Source: a virus
IMG/VR virus record: IMGVR_UViG_3300045741_000200
Location: 1 to 42,969 of that record
DNA: 42,969 nucleotides
Direction: 5' to 3' (one strand)
In this document: piece by piece, positions 7,979-16,567 of the stretch
Layout: every line of letters begins with the position of its first letter
Position numbering within the stretch: the first letter of the stretch is position 1
Notes under the pieces: generated by a model
Told to the model about the DNA's origin: nothing
Databases searched by the model: none
What the model saw: only the letters and a program-made list of their open reading frames with translations
Program-made: the position numbers and the translations under genes

Positions 7979-9700
7979 GTGGCTGTATACAGCGCACAGC
8001 AAGCAACAGCCGCTGTACACCCACCCATCACTGTCAAGACTGCGAGTGGTGCGCAAGCATTCATCCGTAGTGCCTGCTACGGCAAGTCATCCACGACTGC
8101 CAGCGTCATTGAGCGTGTGTTCCTTGCACGCTATAACTCTGATGGTGGCACCCCAACCGCGCGCACCGAGAAATACAACACGCGGTCACGCACCAACGCC
8201 ATCGGCAACCAATGGTCTATCGGCCCGACCATCAACGGCAACCCGCTTGTCTACATCGATGCCGGTGACAAGCCTGTCCTCAATCAGCGGTGGCGACCGC
8301 CGCGACCGTTGGCAACACCGAGCATCATCGATGTCGAGGAAATTGGCATCGATGCGAGTAGTGCAGCGAACACCTCAACCTCCCATCACATCACGTGGGC
8401 GGACGCACCACCGGATGAGGAATCCCGCAAGGTAACCCGTCGGCCGATCCGTCGCGGACTGTTTCACCACTACGCGCACCATGTCGTGATCCGGGGTGGC
8501 CTCAGTGCCAACCCGCGTGCGAACATGCGGCGCAATTACTGCCTGTTCACCCCCAATGTCGTTGGGGCACAAGGGCAGTCGCTTGCGCTCAGCACACCTA
8601 CCGGTAACCTGACCGGTGACGTTTCGCAGGCCATCACAGCGGGCAGCACCGTCACCGGCCGGATGGACGCAACTTGCGCGGTCACCTCCACCATCACAGC
8701 CGGTGCAGCGGTCACGGCCGTTGTCGCGCGCACCGGTGCAGTCACCTCGACCATCAGCGCAGCGGCAACGGTCACCGGTGTTGACGGCAAGGTCGGCGCA
8801 GTCACATCCGCTATCACTGATGCCGCAACGGTTTCCGGTGTTGCCGGGGCAGTAGGCGCAGCCACCTCGACCATCAGCGCTGCGGCAACGACCACCGGTG
8901 TTGCCGGTGCGGTCGGTGCAGTCACATCCGCTATCACTGATGATGCAACGGTTTCCGGCACCGTCGCCGGTGGTGCGCCCACCGGTGATGTCAGTGCTGC
9001 CGTCACTGCCGCTGCATCCGTCACCGGTCTAGTTGCGGCAACCGGTGCGGTCACTGGCACCACAACCGCAACCGCAACCGTGATTGGTGTGGTTGCCCGC
9101 ACCGGGGTGGCAACCACCGCCATCACCCATGCCTCAACAGCGGCAGGCATCGTCGGTGATGTGGGTGCGGTGTCTGCATCCACATCAGCGAATGTGGTTG
9201 CGGTTGCGGTTGTGGCCCGAACCGGTGCCGTCACTGCATCGGTGACAGCATCGGCCACCGTCACCGGCACCACGGTTGCCGGTGTGATCGGCAGTGTCAC
9301 TGCCACCGTCACGGCAACGGCAACGATCACCGGTGTTGTTGCACGGGTCAGTGATGTCACTGCCACCATCACAGCGGGCAGCACCGTCGTTGCACGGGTT
9401 GCCCTCACTGCCGGTGTGTCGGCAACCGTGTCGGCAAGTCTGGCGAGTACCGCGCGGGTCGGCATGTTCGGCACGGTGCTCAGCCTCATCACTGCCGACG
9501 CGGACGTGATTGCACCACCCCGGCACCGGGGGGTTGCGGTCGGCATCGGCCGGGCCGGAACCGGCGCAGCGGCCGGACCCGCTGTAGGCCGTTCTGTGGG
9601 CACGGCGCAGGGGGGTGCCCCTACTGCTACCGGCCCGGCAGGGAACGGGCCGCAGACAGGCACGCGTGACCGCTCAGGACCATTAGCGCAGGGAGGGTGA
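7979..9700 (+). CDS. Fibre-like protein with 20-residue tandem repeats
   Basis: 573 aa. Residues 1 to about 200 form a globular N-terminal domain. From about residue 212 to 507 there are some fourteen 20-residue units of the form GAVTSTISAAATVTGV, rich in Ala, Thr, Val and Gly, as expected of an elongated beta-helical or stacked shaft. The tail (about 515-573) is Gly/Pro/Arg-rich and disordered-looking. GTG 7979 follows GAGGAG at good spacing. The gene sits between capsid and connector, so a head fibre or whisker is a reasonable guess, yet a tail role is possible. Repeats are near-identical at DNA level in places, inviting length changes by recombination. Confidence 0.7.
   Translation: MAVYSAQQATAAVHPPITVKTASGAQAFIRSACYGKSSTTASVIERVFLARYNSDGGTPTARTEKYNTRSRTNAIGNQWSIGPTINGNPLVYIDAGDKPVLNQRWRPPRPLATPSIIDVEEIGIDASSAANTSTSHHITWADAPPDEESRKVTRRPIRRGLFHHYAHHVVIRGGLSANPRANMRRNYCLFTPNVVGAQGQSLALSTPTGNLTGDVSQAITAGSTVTGRMDATCAVTSTITAGAAVTAVVARTGAVTSTISAAATVTGVDGKVGAVTSAITDAATVSGVAGAVGAATSTISAAATTTGVAGAVGAVTSAITDDATVSGTVAGGAPTGDVSAAVTAAASVTGLVAATGAVTGTTTATATVIGVVARTGVATTAITHASTAAGIVGDVGAVSASTSANVVAVAVVARTGAVTASVTASATVTGTTVAGVIGSVTATVTATATITGVVARVSDVTATITAGSTVVARVALTAGVSATVSASLASTARVGMFGTVLSLITADADVIAPPRHRGVAVGIGRAGTGAAAGPAVGRSVGTAQGGAPTATGPAGNGPQTGTRDRSGPLAQGG
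8614..9490 (+). repeat. 60-bp tandem repeat array inside the fibre-like gene
   Basis: The coding DNA has a period of exactly 60 bp over about 14 units. Some are close copies: 8801-8837 recurs at 8921-8957 (period 120), and GTCACCTCGACCATCAGCGC at 8741-8760 recurs nearly unchanged at 8861-8880. An A-B-A-B arrangement of two 60-bp types is visible between 8730 and 8960. Confidence 0.85.
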
Positions 9701-9704
9701 CCGG

Positions 9705-10532
9705 ATGACGTGGGCACTTGGCTCCACCGTGCCTTTAGAGGCCAGGGTCACCGATGAGAACAAGGCGCCCCTCGACGTCACCGGCGCCACGTTCACCCTG
9801 ACACCACCGGACGGCTCAGCCGCAGTGGTGCGCACCGGCGGCCAGGTCGGCCACCCCGAGCAAGGTCGGTACACCCTCGACTGGGATACGACAGGCAAGG
9901 TGATCGGCCGGTGGGAGTGGATCTTTACCGGCACCGTGCCTGCCGTTGCGTACGGGCCGGACACGTTCGAGGTTGCTGCCTCGATCGGTGCGCCCATCGT
10001 GGGTGTTGCCGATGCACGCGCACACCTTGGCTTGACCAGCACCACAAGCGATCTTGAGTTGTTGGGGTTCCTCAATACTGCAAGCGATGCATGCGAGGCA
10101 TTCACGCGTCAGTGTTGGCGACGCGCAACGTATACCGCTGAGCGTCACTACTGCGATGACGGACACGCGATATTCCTGCGTCATAGTCCGGTGGCAAGTG
10201 TGGCTGAGGTGAAGGTCAACGGTGCAGTCGTTGATGCCGCAGGGTATGCAGTGTCACCGGCCGGAGACATGCTGTACCGGATGGCAGGCTATTACCGCAC
10301 GGCATGGGAGTGCGGCATTATCGACGTAACGTATACCGTTGCGCCGCAGTCGATTCCGCACACCATCACACATGGTGTGCGTGAGATGGCCCGGCACCTC
10401 TGGGAAACGCAGCGTGGTCCGACCATTGCGCGTCAGGGTCCCGATGATGAGTGGGTTCCCGGTGTCGCATACAGCATCCCGCGCAGGGTTGCTGAGTTGT
10501 GGCAGCCGGAAGCGTTGGTGTTGGTGCAGTGA
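9705..10532 (+). CDS. Head-tail connector, Ig-like domain plus gp6-like adaptor
   Basis: 275 aa in two parts. Residues 1 to about 90 resemble an Ig-like/BppU-type beta domain (VPLEARVTDENKAPLDVTGATFTLTPPDG). Residues about 97-275 resemble the gp6/QLRG head-tail connector family: VADARAHLGLTSTTSDLELLGFLNTASDACEAFTRQ, then VTYTVAPQSIPHTITHGVREMARHLWE. The C-terminal part would dock beneath the portal. The fusion with an Ig-like domain is uncommon in minimal connectors but seen in actinophages. GGGAGGGTGA precedes the ATG. Confidence 0.75.
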   Translation: MTWALGSTVPLEARVTDENKAPLDVTGATFTLTPPDGSAAVVRTGGQVGHPEQGRYTLDWDTTGKVIGRWEWIFTGTVPAVAYGPDTFEVAASIGAPIVGVADARAHLGLTSTTSDLELLGFLNTASDACEAFTRQCWRRATYTAERHYCDDGHAIFLRHSPVASVAEVKVNGAVVDAAGYAVSPAGDMLYRMAGYYRTAWECGIIDVTYTVAPQSIPHTITHGVREMARHLWETQRGPTIARQGPDDEWVPGVAYSIPRRVAELWQPEALVLVQ

Positions 10533-10996
10533 GTTCGCAGGTTCCCGCCACCATCAGTGCGATGGTGGCGACGTTCAGCGCTGCGCTGCCTAACCTCACG
10601 GTGCATGACGGTTGGCCTACTAGCAACAGTGCCGATACCTCGCGGGTCATTGTCGGCGGAACCGATGTGCCGATGGAACCGGCTGTAACGGTGATGAACA
10701 ACGGTGACCTACTGCCAGACATGGTGTCGACAGACACCATGATTGTGCGGTGCACGGTGGAAACATGGTCAGGTAGCCCGGAAGATATTGCGGGGCAACG
10801 GGTTGCTGCGGTCACCATCATGGACACCATGCGCGTTGCGTTGCGCCCCAACAACGCAGGGATCACGTTGGGATTGCCAACCCTCGCATGGGCGCGCATC
10901 GCTGCTGCGTCAATGACGCAGGTTCAGACTGCCACCGGTGTCAAGGTGCAACTCATCCTTGACGTTGAGGTGATGACGAAACCCGTTGCTACCTAA
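10529..10996 (+). CDS. Tail terminator / tail completion protein (putative)
   Basis: 155 aa from GTG 10529, whose GTGA overlaps the previous stop. The opening SSQVPATISAMVATFSAALPNLTVHDGWP followed by VIVGGTD resembles the tail-terminator family of actinophages, which caps the tail tube where it meets the head. Position between connector and HK97 gp10-like gene agrees. The last codons (GTG ATG ACG AAA CCC GTT GCT) contain one exact copy of the 17-bp dispersed repeat. Confidence 0.65.
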   Translation: MSSQVPATISAMVATFSAALPNLTVHDGWPTSNSADTSRVIVGGTDVPMEPAVTVMNNGDLLPDMVSTDTMIVRCTVETWSGSPEDIAGQRVAAVTIMDTMRVALRPNNAGITLGLPTLAWARIAAASMTQVQTATGVKVQLILDVEVMTKPVAT

Positions 10997-11004
10997 GGCA
11001 TCTC

Positions 11005-11322
11005 ATGCGCATGCAGAACTTTCGACCTGAGGTGGTTGCTGCAATCTCGCAGTCTCCCACGGTGGCGCGTGCGGTGCGGCTGCAAGCCGCAGCCGTGCGA
11101 AACATCGCGCGCATCAATGCGCCTAAGCGGACGGGACAGGGTGCGAAATCCATTGCGGTGGCACGCGATTACGACCGAGCAACGCGCACGGTGTCCTATC
11201 GCGTGTCGTGGTCGAAAGACAGGTTTTACATGTGGTTCATGGAGAACGGGACACGCAAGGGATTGCCTGCCAGGCGGTTTCTCCGTAACGCAGCCGAACA
11301 AGTGCAGAGGAATGCGCGATGA
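11005..11322 (+). CDS. HK97 gp10-like neck/tail protein
   Basis: 105 aa, basic. The pattern RNIARINAPKRTGQGAKSI, then YMWFMENGTRKGLPARRFLRNAAEQ is typical of HK97 gp10-like proteins (Gly-rich FxExGT followed by PxRxFxRxA). These act at the head-tail interface. ATGA overlap with the next gene. Confidence 0.8.
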   Translation: MRMQNFRPEVVAAISQSPTVARAVRLQAAAVRNIARINAPKRTGQGAKSIAVARDYDRATRTVSYRVSWSKDRFYMWFMENGTRKGLPARRFLRNAAEQVQRNAR

Positions 11323-11624
11323 CTGACGACATGCTCACGGACTACGAGCGAGAGCAGGCAATTGAGTGGGGCACGTTCGTGGCACGCACCGTCATCACGA
11401 TTGATGGTGTGCGTGCGTTCAACCCTGGCGACTCCGTGCCTGCATCCCATGTAGCACGCGGGATTGTGCTGCCCGCTGAGGTCAGGCTTGTGGATGAGGT
11501 TGAGCCTGAGCCTGAGCCGGTGGCGGTCGCTCCACCGATCGGAACCCTTGAGATGCCAACGGATGAGGACTATGCCGCTGCCGTTGAGGCCAACGCTGCG
11601 GCCGGTGCAGGGAGTGACGACTAA
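11319..11624 (+). CDS. Small acidic tail-operon protein
   Basis: 101 aa. The core VITIDGVRAFNPGDSVPASHVARGIVL resembles short actinophage proteins of unknown function coded next to the major tail protein. The C-terminal part is acidic and repetitive (EVEPEPEPVAV). It overlaps the gene before by four bases (ATGA) and the next by one (TAATG), indicating coupled translation. Confidence 0.65.
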   Translation: MTDDMLTDYEREQAIEWGTFVARTVITIDGVRAFNPGDSVPASHVARGIVLPAEVRLVDEVEPEPEPVAVAPPIGTLEMPTDEDYAAAVEANAAAGAGSDD

Positions 11625-11953
11625 TGGCAACGTACACCGCGCAGGCCATCCCCAAGACAGGGTTGAACGCAACGTATAACGCTGCGTCTGCGGCTGACCG
11701 CGTGCCACCGGGCAGCATCATCCATGTCAAGAATGGCAACGCATCAAGCCTCATCGTCAGCATCGTGGCAACGGATACAGCCGATGGCGACCTAGCCATC
11801 ACCGATCGCGCGTGCACCTCGATCGCTGCCACTACCGGCATGGCGTTCATCAAGATTCCCAACGTGTGGCCCTACTACGACACAGCGGATGGCTTGGTGG
11901 GCATCACGTTCAGCGTCACCCCGTCCGTCACTTACGCAGTCATCAGCGTCTAA
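11624..11953 (+). CDS. Small beta-rich virion protein (putative)
   Basis: 109 aa, starting MATYTAQAIPKTGLNATYNAASAADRVPPGSIIHVKN, a pattern I associate with a small beta-sandwich protein common near major tail genes of actinophages, possibly a decoration protein. Start overlaps the previous stop by one base. No membrane or cysteine motif. Confidence 0.65.
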   Translation: MATYTAQAIPKTGLNATYNAASAADRVPPGSIIHVKNGNASSLIVSIVATDTADGDLAITDRACTSIAATTGMAFIKIPNVWPYYDTADGLVGITFSVTPSVTYAVISV

Positions 11954-11968
11954 GGGAGTTGACTCAAC

Positions 11969-12550
11969 ATGCCAGGCACTACCGCTATCCCTACGCTTCT
12001 GACTGACGCGGGGTATCTGTTCTGGGCACCACTCGCCACAAGCATTCCGACCAACACTGTTGCTGGCAGTGTGTTTACCGATTCGTGGTCGGGGCCGTGG
12101 GTGTCGCTCGGCGCAACCGAGGAAGGAACTGAGTTCAACTATGAACTCAGCGTTGAGGCTGTGAGCGTTGCTGAGTTCCTTGACCCCGTGAAGTATGTCA
12201 CCACCGGGCGCACCTCAAGCATTGCGTTCAACCTCACCAACTACACGCTCACCAATCTGACCAAGGCCATGAACGGCACTGCCTCATCGGTGGTCAGTGG
12301 CACCGGTGCCACCCTGTTGAGCCGCGCCCGACCGCTCACTCCTGGCACTGAGGTGCGCGCCATGATCGGTTGGGAGTCGCTTGACAACACCGTGCGACTC
12401 ATTGGGTATCAGGCACTGTCGTCCGGCCGCATCACAAGCGCGTTCAAGAAAGCACCGAGCATCGCGGTCATTCCGTTCCAATTCAATTTCGAGGTTCCGG
12501 TGTCCGGCATCCCGTTCGAGTTCTACAGCGCAGGAACGGCGCGTGCCTAA
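11969..12550 (+). CDS. Major tail protein
   Basis: 193 aa, beta-rich. It follows the neck genes and precedes the tail chaperones, the standard place for the tail tube subunit. Segments such as WVSLGATEEGTEFNYELSVEAVSVAEFLDPVKYVTTGRTSSIAFNLTNYTL and the late IPFQFNFEVPVSG fit tube proteins of siphoviruses. GGGAG lies 9 bases before the ATG. Expected to be abundant and to assemble around the tape measure. Confidence 0.85.
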   Translation: MPGTTAIPTLLTDAGYLFWAPLATSIPTNTVAGSVFTDSWSGPWVSLGATEEGTEFNYELSVEAVSVAEFLDPVKYVTTGRTSSIAFNLTNYTLTNLTKAMNGTASSVVSGTGATLLSRARPLTPGTEVRAMIGWESLDNTVRLIGYQALSSGRITSAFKKAPSIAVIPFQFNFEVPVSGIPFEFYSAGTARA

Positions 12551-13011
12551 TGGGTACCAATATCGGAACGTTCGGCAAGGTGCACGATGACCTTGACCTA
12601 GAGTTCACCTACTTCGGTGATGTCATCCGCATCAACCCCAAGGCATCCGACCTAGTGCCCCTTGACCTTGCGGTCAAGGCAGGTGACATGGATGAGGATG
12701 ACCCGCGTGCCATGGCGTTGGTCACTGAGTTCGTCAAGACTCTCATTCATCCTGATGACTGGGATGTGTTCTGGCGCAAGGCAATGGACAACCGGCAGTC
12801 TCAGGATGACTTGATGGATGTTATTGCGGGCATCCTTGAGTCACTAAGTGGGCGCCCTACACAGCGGCTCTCCGCCTCATCGGATGGGCCGCAGCCAACC
12901 ACCATCACATCAACGGACGGCTCATCCTCGCAGGCCGTGCAGCGTGCTTTAGAGATGCGCGGTCGGCCGGACCTAGCGAGGGCAGTGCGTCTAGCGCGCG
13001 AGAGTGCCTAA
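12550..13011 (+). CDS. Tail assembly chaperone (G-type)
   Basis: 153 aa. Length, acidic helical N-terminal part (LVPLDLAVKAGDMDEDDPRAMALV...FVKTLIHPDDWDVFWRKAMDN) and a Ser/Thr/Gln-rich linker ending RGRPDLARAVRLARES match G-type chaperones that keep the tape measure protein unfolded before tail assembly. TAATG overlap with the tail protein gene. The -1 reading frame is open from 12840 to 13262, which would allow a G-T fusion. Confidence 0.8.
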   Translation: MGTNIGTFGKVHDDLDLEFTYFGDVIRINPKASDLVPLDLAVKAGDMDEDDPRAMALVTEFVKTLIHPDDWDVFWRKAMDNRQSQDDLMDVIAGILESLSGRPTQRLSASSDGPQPTTITSTDGSSSQAVQRALEMRGRPDLARAVRLARESA

Positions 13012-13022
13012 CCCTCGCAGAC

Positions 13023-13262
13023 TTGTGTGATGTGTCGTATGCGTTGCTAGTCGAGCAAGTCACTGCGGTCACTCTCGCGGAACGGCAGGCAGCACTAGTC
13101 ATCGCATCGATGCGTGAGAAACCTGACGACCAACCGATACCCAACGTGCAAGAGGAACTTGCACGGCTTGACGCTGCACTGATGGAACCCATTGCGCCGC
13201 AAGCGATTGCGGGTGAGGTTGACTCAGCGCTGCGCAAGGCACTCAACCTTGAGAGGTGGTGA
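13023..13262 (+). CDS. Tail assembly chaperone T-part, probably made by frameshift
   Basis: About 79 aa from TTG 13023, but the -1 frame relative to the G-type gene is open already from 12840 and reads LTLADLCDVSYALLVEQVTAVTLAERQ across the G stop, so the true product is likely a fusion. There is no Shine-Dalgarno before the TTG, supporting frameshifting or coupling. No canonical XXXYYYZ heptamer is seen between 12840 and 13010, so the mechanism stays open. It lies directly before the tape measure gene, as usual. Confidence 0.65.
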   Translation: MCDVSYALLVEQVTAVTLAERQAALVIASMREKPDDQPIPNVQEELARLDAALMEPIAPQAIAGEVDSALRKALNLERW

Positions 13263-13268
13263 CCCTGC

Positions 13269-15716
13269 ATGGCATCGCTTGCTGATGTGTTCGTGCAAGT
13301 GCTGCCAGATATGGGAAAGTTCGAGGGTGAGTTCCGCAAGCGCATCAACAAGATTGATGCTGCGGCACATGGCAAGGACACCGGCAGCAAGTTCGCGGAC
13401 GGATTCAAGCGCAGCGTAAAGACTATGGCGCTTGGTGCGGTCGCTGGACTTGCTGCCGGTTTCTCTGTGTCCACGTTCCGTGGGTTCATCGATGGTGCAC
13501 GCGAGGGGCAGCGCGTTGCACAGATCACCGAGAACACCATCAAGACCATGGGTAACGCTGCGAACGTTACAGCGAAACAGGTTTCTGACCTTGCAACCGC
13601 CATCAGCCGCAAGGCAGGGGTTGATGATGAGGCAGTGCAGGCAGGGGAAAACCTCCTGTTGACGTTCGGCAACATCCGCAACGCAGCAGGGAAAAACAAC
13701 GACATCTTTAACCAAGCGACCAAGGCTGCCGTTGACATGGCTGCGGGGTTGAACAACGGTGAGGTGTCATCGGCCACCATGAAGCGCACAAGCATTGCGC
13801 TTGGCAAGGCACTCAACGATCCCATCAAGGGCATCACTGCACTGAGTCGCAGTGGTGTTTCCTTTACGGCGCAACAGAAGGAACAGATCAAGACGCTTGT
13901 TGAGTCTGGCGACACAATGGGCGCACAGAAAGTTATCCTCAAGGAACTTGGCCGTGAGTTCGGTGGCGCAGCGCGTGCGGCATCCACCCCTCTGTCAAGG
14001 CTCAAGGAAACTGTGCAGAATCTTGGCGAGGACCTTGCAACCAAGTTGCTGCCCTATATTGACCGGTTCGCTGCGTGGGTGCAACAGCGCGTGATTCCGC
14101 AAGTGTCTGCGTTGTTCGGTTGGATGGGCCGCAACAAGACTGTGTTACTCGCGGTGGTCGGCACCGTGACCGCATTGGTTGCTGCATATGGGATCTACAC
14201 CGGTACGGTGTTGGTGGTCAGCAAGGTCACTGCCGCATGGAACGTGGTGCACAAACTACTCAACGGGACCATGCGCCTCAATCCCATCGGCATCGTCATC
14301 ACTGCCATCGTCGCTCTCATCGCCATCATGGTCATTGCCTATAAGCGTAGTGACACCTTCCGTGCCATCGTGGACAAGGCATGGCGTGGCATCAAGGATG
14401 CCGCTAGTGCCACATGGGATTTTCTCAAGCGCGTGTGGGGTTGGCTGCAGCCTGGCCTCGCATTGCTCGGCAGACTGTTCACGCTGTATGGCCGCATCAT
14501 CGGTGCAGAGTTCAAGGCCATGGGCAATGTCATCAAGTGGTCTTGGGATCACATCATCAAGCCCACGTGGGATGCTCTGTCCAAGGCTCTGTCTGGCGTC
14601 AAGACGTTGTTTAGCAACGTGGCTAGCGGTATCGGCACAGTGTGGGGACGTATCGAGGGGTACGCATCCAAGCCTGTCAATTTCGTCATTGGCACTGTGT
14701 ATGACAAGGGCATCCGTGGGATGTGGGGCAAGGTGCGCAGCATCTTTAGCGGCTTGCCTGACTTGCCTTATGTGGCAACGATCGGTGGCAGTAGTAGCAG
14801 CAGCAGCGGCAGTCGTGGTGGCAGTGGCAGTCGTGGTGTGCAGGCATTCGCGCGAGGTGGCAAGTTCAACAGGGCAACCGCCATCGTGGGCGAGGGTAAC
14901 CCCAACTATCCCGAGTACGTCATCCCGACCGACCCCAAGTATCGGGGCAACGCTATGGCGTTGCTTGAGGACCTGTTCCCGCGCATGGCATCCGGCGGCA
15001 TCCTCGGCACGCTCAAGGACATCGGGGGATGGTTCGCTCATCCGGTTGACCACCTCAAGTCTCTGATGAGCGGTCCGCTCAGCGCGCTGCATTCCCTTGA
15101 GGGCAGTGGGTTCGGCAAGGCTGCGGCTGCCATCCCGCGCACCATCGTCAGTCATCTTGCTGACTTGGTGAAGCACGCTATCGGCAGCATCGGTGGTGGT
15201 GCCCTCGGTGGCATGGGATGGCAGCGCATGATGGACGTGCTGCACACTGCGTTCCCTGGCCTTGCCCTCATCAGTGGCTACCGGCCCGGTGCCATCACTG
15301 CCACCGGCAACCGTTCCTATCACGCATCCGGCCGTGCGGTTGACCTTCCGCCATCGGTGGCTGTGTTCAATTGGATTCGCAGCAACTTCGGCAGCACCAC
15401 CAAGGAACTCATCTTTAGCCCGATGGGCAACCTACAGATATGGAACGGCAAGCCGCACATGTACAGCGGCATTACGCGTGACATGCACTGGAACCACGTG
15501 CACTGGGCGTATGACAACGGAGGGTACCTGCCACCGGGATTCTCTATGGCATACAACGGAACCGGCAAGCCTGAGCGAGTCATGGGCCCCAACGATGCCA
15601 TCAACGTGCGCGTGTTCATTGGCGACCAAGAGTTGCGAGGCATCGTGCGCACTGAGGTTGACAGTGGCATTGGTAGGACTGTCCGCGCAGCGGCCAACCG
15701 TAGGGCTGACATCTAA
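13269..15716 (+). CDS. Tape measure protein with C-terminal M15-type peptidase
   Basis: 815 aa, setting tail length and spanning the tube. N-terminal part is helical with VLPDMGKFEGEFRKRINK; the hydrophobic segments at about 294-365 (VLLAVVGTVTALVAAYGIYTG; IGIVITAIVALIAIMVIAY) may help membrane passage of DNA. A Ser/Gly linker near 504-520 leads to a C-terminal domain with the zinc-peptidase pattern SxHxxGxAxD (SYHASGRAVD, about 683-692) and HWNHVHW near 740, as in D-Ala-D-Ala carboxypeptidase-like (M15) folds. This domain probably cuts peptidoglycan during infection. The stop overlaps the next ATG. Confidence 0.9.
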   Translation: MASLADVFVQVLPDMGKFEGEFRKRINKIDAAAHGKDTGSKFADGFKRSVKTMALGAVAGLAAGFSVSTFRGFIDGAREGQRVAQITENTIKTMGNAANVTAKQVSDLATAISRKAGVDDEAVQAGENLLLTFGNIRNAAGKNNDIFNQATKAAVDMAAGLNNGEVSSATMKRTSIALGKALNDPIKGITALSRSGVSFTAQQKEQIKTLVESGDTMGAQKVILKELGREFGGAARAASTPLSRLKETVQNLGEDLATKLLPYIDRFAAWVQQRVIPQVSALFGWMGRNKTVLLAVVGTVTALVAAYGIYTGTVLVVSKVTAAWNVVHKLLNGTMRLNPIGIVITAIVALIAIMVIAYKRSDTFRAIVDKAWRGIKDAASATWDFLKRVWGWLQPGLALLGRLFTLYGRIIGAEFKAMGNVIKWSWDHIIKPTWDALSKALSGVKTLFSNVASGIGTVWGRIEGYASKPVNFVIGTVYDKGIRGMWGKVRSIFSGLPDLPYVATIGGSSSSSSGSRGGSGSRGVQAFARGGKFNRATAIVGEGNPNYPEYVIPTDPKYRGNAMALLEDLFPRMASGGILGTLKDIGGWFAHPVDHLKSLMSGPLSALHSLEGSGFGKAAAAIPRTIVSHLADLVKHAIGSIGGGALGGMGWQRMMDVLHTAFPGLALISGYRPGAITATGNRSYHASGRAVDLPPSVAVFNWIRSNFGSTTKELIFSPMGNLQIWNGKPHMYSGITRDMHWNHVHWAYDNGGYLPPGFSMAYNGTGKPERVMGPNDAINVRVFIGDQELRGIVRTEVDSGIGRTVRAAANRRADI

Positions 15717-16567
15717 TGGCAACCGGCAACGTCACTGCCACCATCACGCGCAACGCATCCGTTGTTGCGGACGTGGGGGACAAGGCACCGACGGTATCCC
15801 TTGTCACGCTTACCGATCCGTCGCCCGGTGTTCAGATCACCGTGACCGCACTGGCCTCAAGCGCGTACACCATCAGCGTATGGCGGACGGACAGCACCGG
15901 AACCTATGAGGTGCGCGGCGCGGTCAACACCCCTGTTGTGGGTTCCTTTACTGTCAATGATTTCGAGGTGCCGCTAGGCACCACCGTGACCTATACCGCT
16001 GCAACTACTGACTTCGACGGGTTCCAATCGGGCACGTCAACCGGTGTAGCCATCACGCTAAACAGCACGCGTGCATGGTTGACCGATCCCATCATCCCGA
16101 CAACCGCACTGATGGTGCGGATTGCCGATGTGGGGGAACGGTCGCGGGACATCGACTCTGCGTCGTACAGCATTGTGGGCACTGATGCGCCGAGTTTCGT
16201 TGGTGGCACAAGGCAATCGGGACAGGGGAGCATCACGTTCAACACGCTCACACTGCAAGAGGCACAAGACTTGCGCGCACTGATGAGCGGTTCGCCGGTG
16301 CTGCTACTGCGTGCCCCGTATGACACATGGGATATCGGAACCATTCACTTGGGGTTCGGAAAGGTTACGGAGCAACGACTTTCGCGCAGCATCGTCGAGC
16401 CTGTCCGCAACCTTGTGTGTGATGTGGTGTACGCGCAGCGTCCGTCACCGATCATCCCGGGACCCAACCACACGTGGCAAGAATTGGCAGACAAGGGGTA
16501 CACGTGGCGGAACCTGTCTGACCCCAACCTCACATGGCTGCAGTGTGCGCAGCGGGGTGGCACGTGA
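15716..16567 (+). CDS. Minor tail protein, distal tail (Dit)-like
   Basis: 283 aa. Being the first gene after the tape measure, it is expected to be the distal tail protein joining tube and tip. N-terminal part carries a fibronectin-like beta domain (PGVQITVTALASSAYTISVWRTDSTGTYEVRG). The C-terminal section ends with paired repeats NHTWQELADKGYTWRNLSDPNLTWLQ, a tandem W-rich motif seen in actinophage minor tail proteins. TAATG start overlap. Confidence 0.72.
   Translation: MATGNVTATITRNASVVADVGDKAPTVSLVTLTDPSPGVQITVTALASSAYTISVWRTDSTGTYEVRGAVNTPVVGSFTVNDFEVPLGTTVTYTAATTDFDGFQSGTSTGVAITLNSTRAWLTDPIIPTTALMVRIADVGERSRDIDSASYSIVGTDAPSFVGGTRQSGQGSITFNTLTLQEAQDLRALMSGSPVLLLRAPYDTWDIGTIHLGFGKVTEQRLSRSIVEPVRNLVCDVVYAQRPSPIIPGPNHTWQELADKGYTWRNLSDPNLTWLQCAQRGGT

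Noticed and set aside
8536-9717. 393-codon open frame on the minus strand across the repeat array
   Set aside because: It is the antisense of the in-frame 60-bp repeats; the protein is low-complexity Val/Ala/Thr and has no ribosome site. Repetition keeps the frame open by chance.
12905-14044. 379-codon antisense frame over tail chaperone and tape measure genes
   Set aside because: Low-complexity Ser/Ala-rich protein without ribosome site, shadow of real genes.
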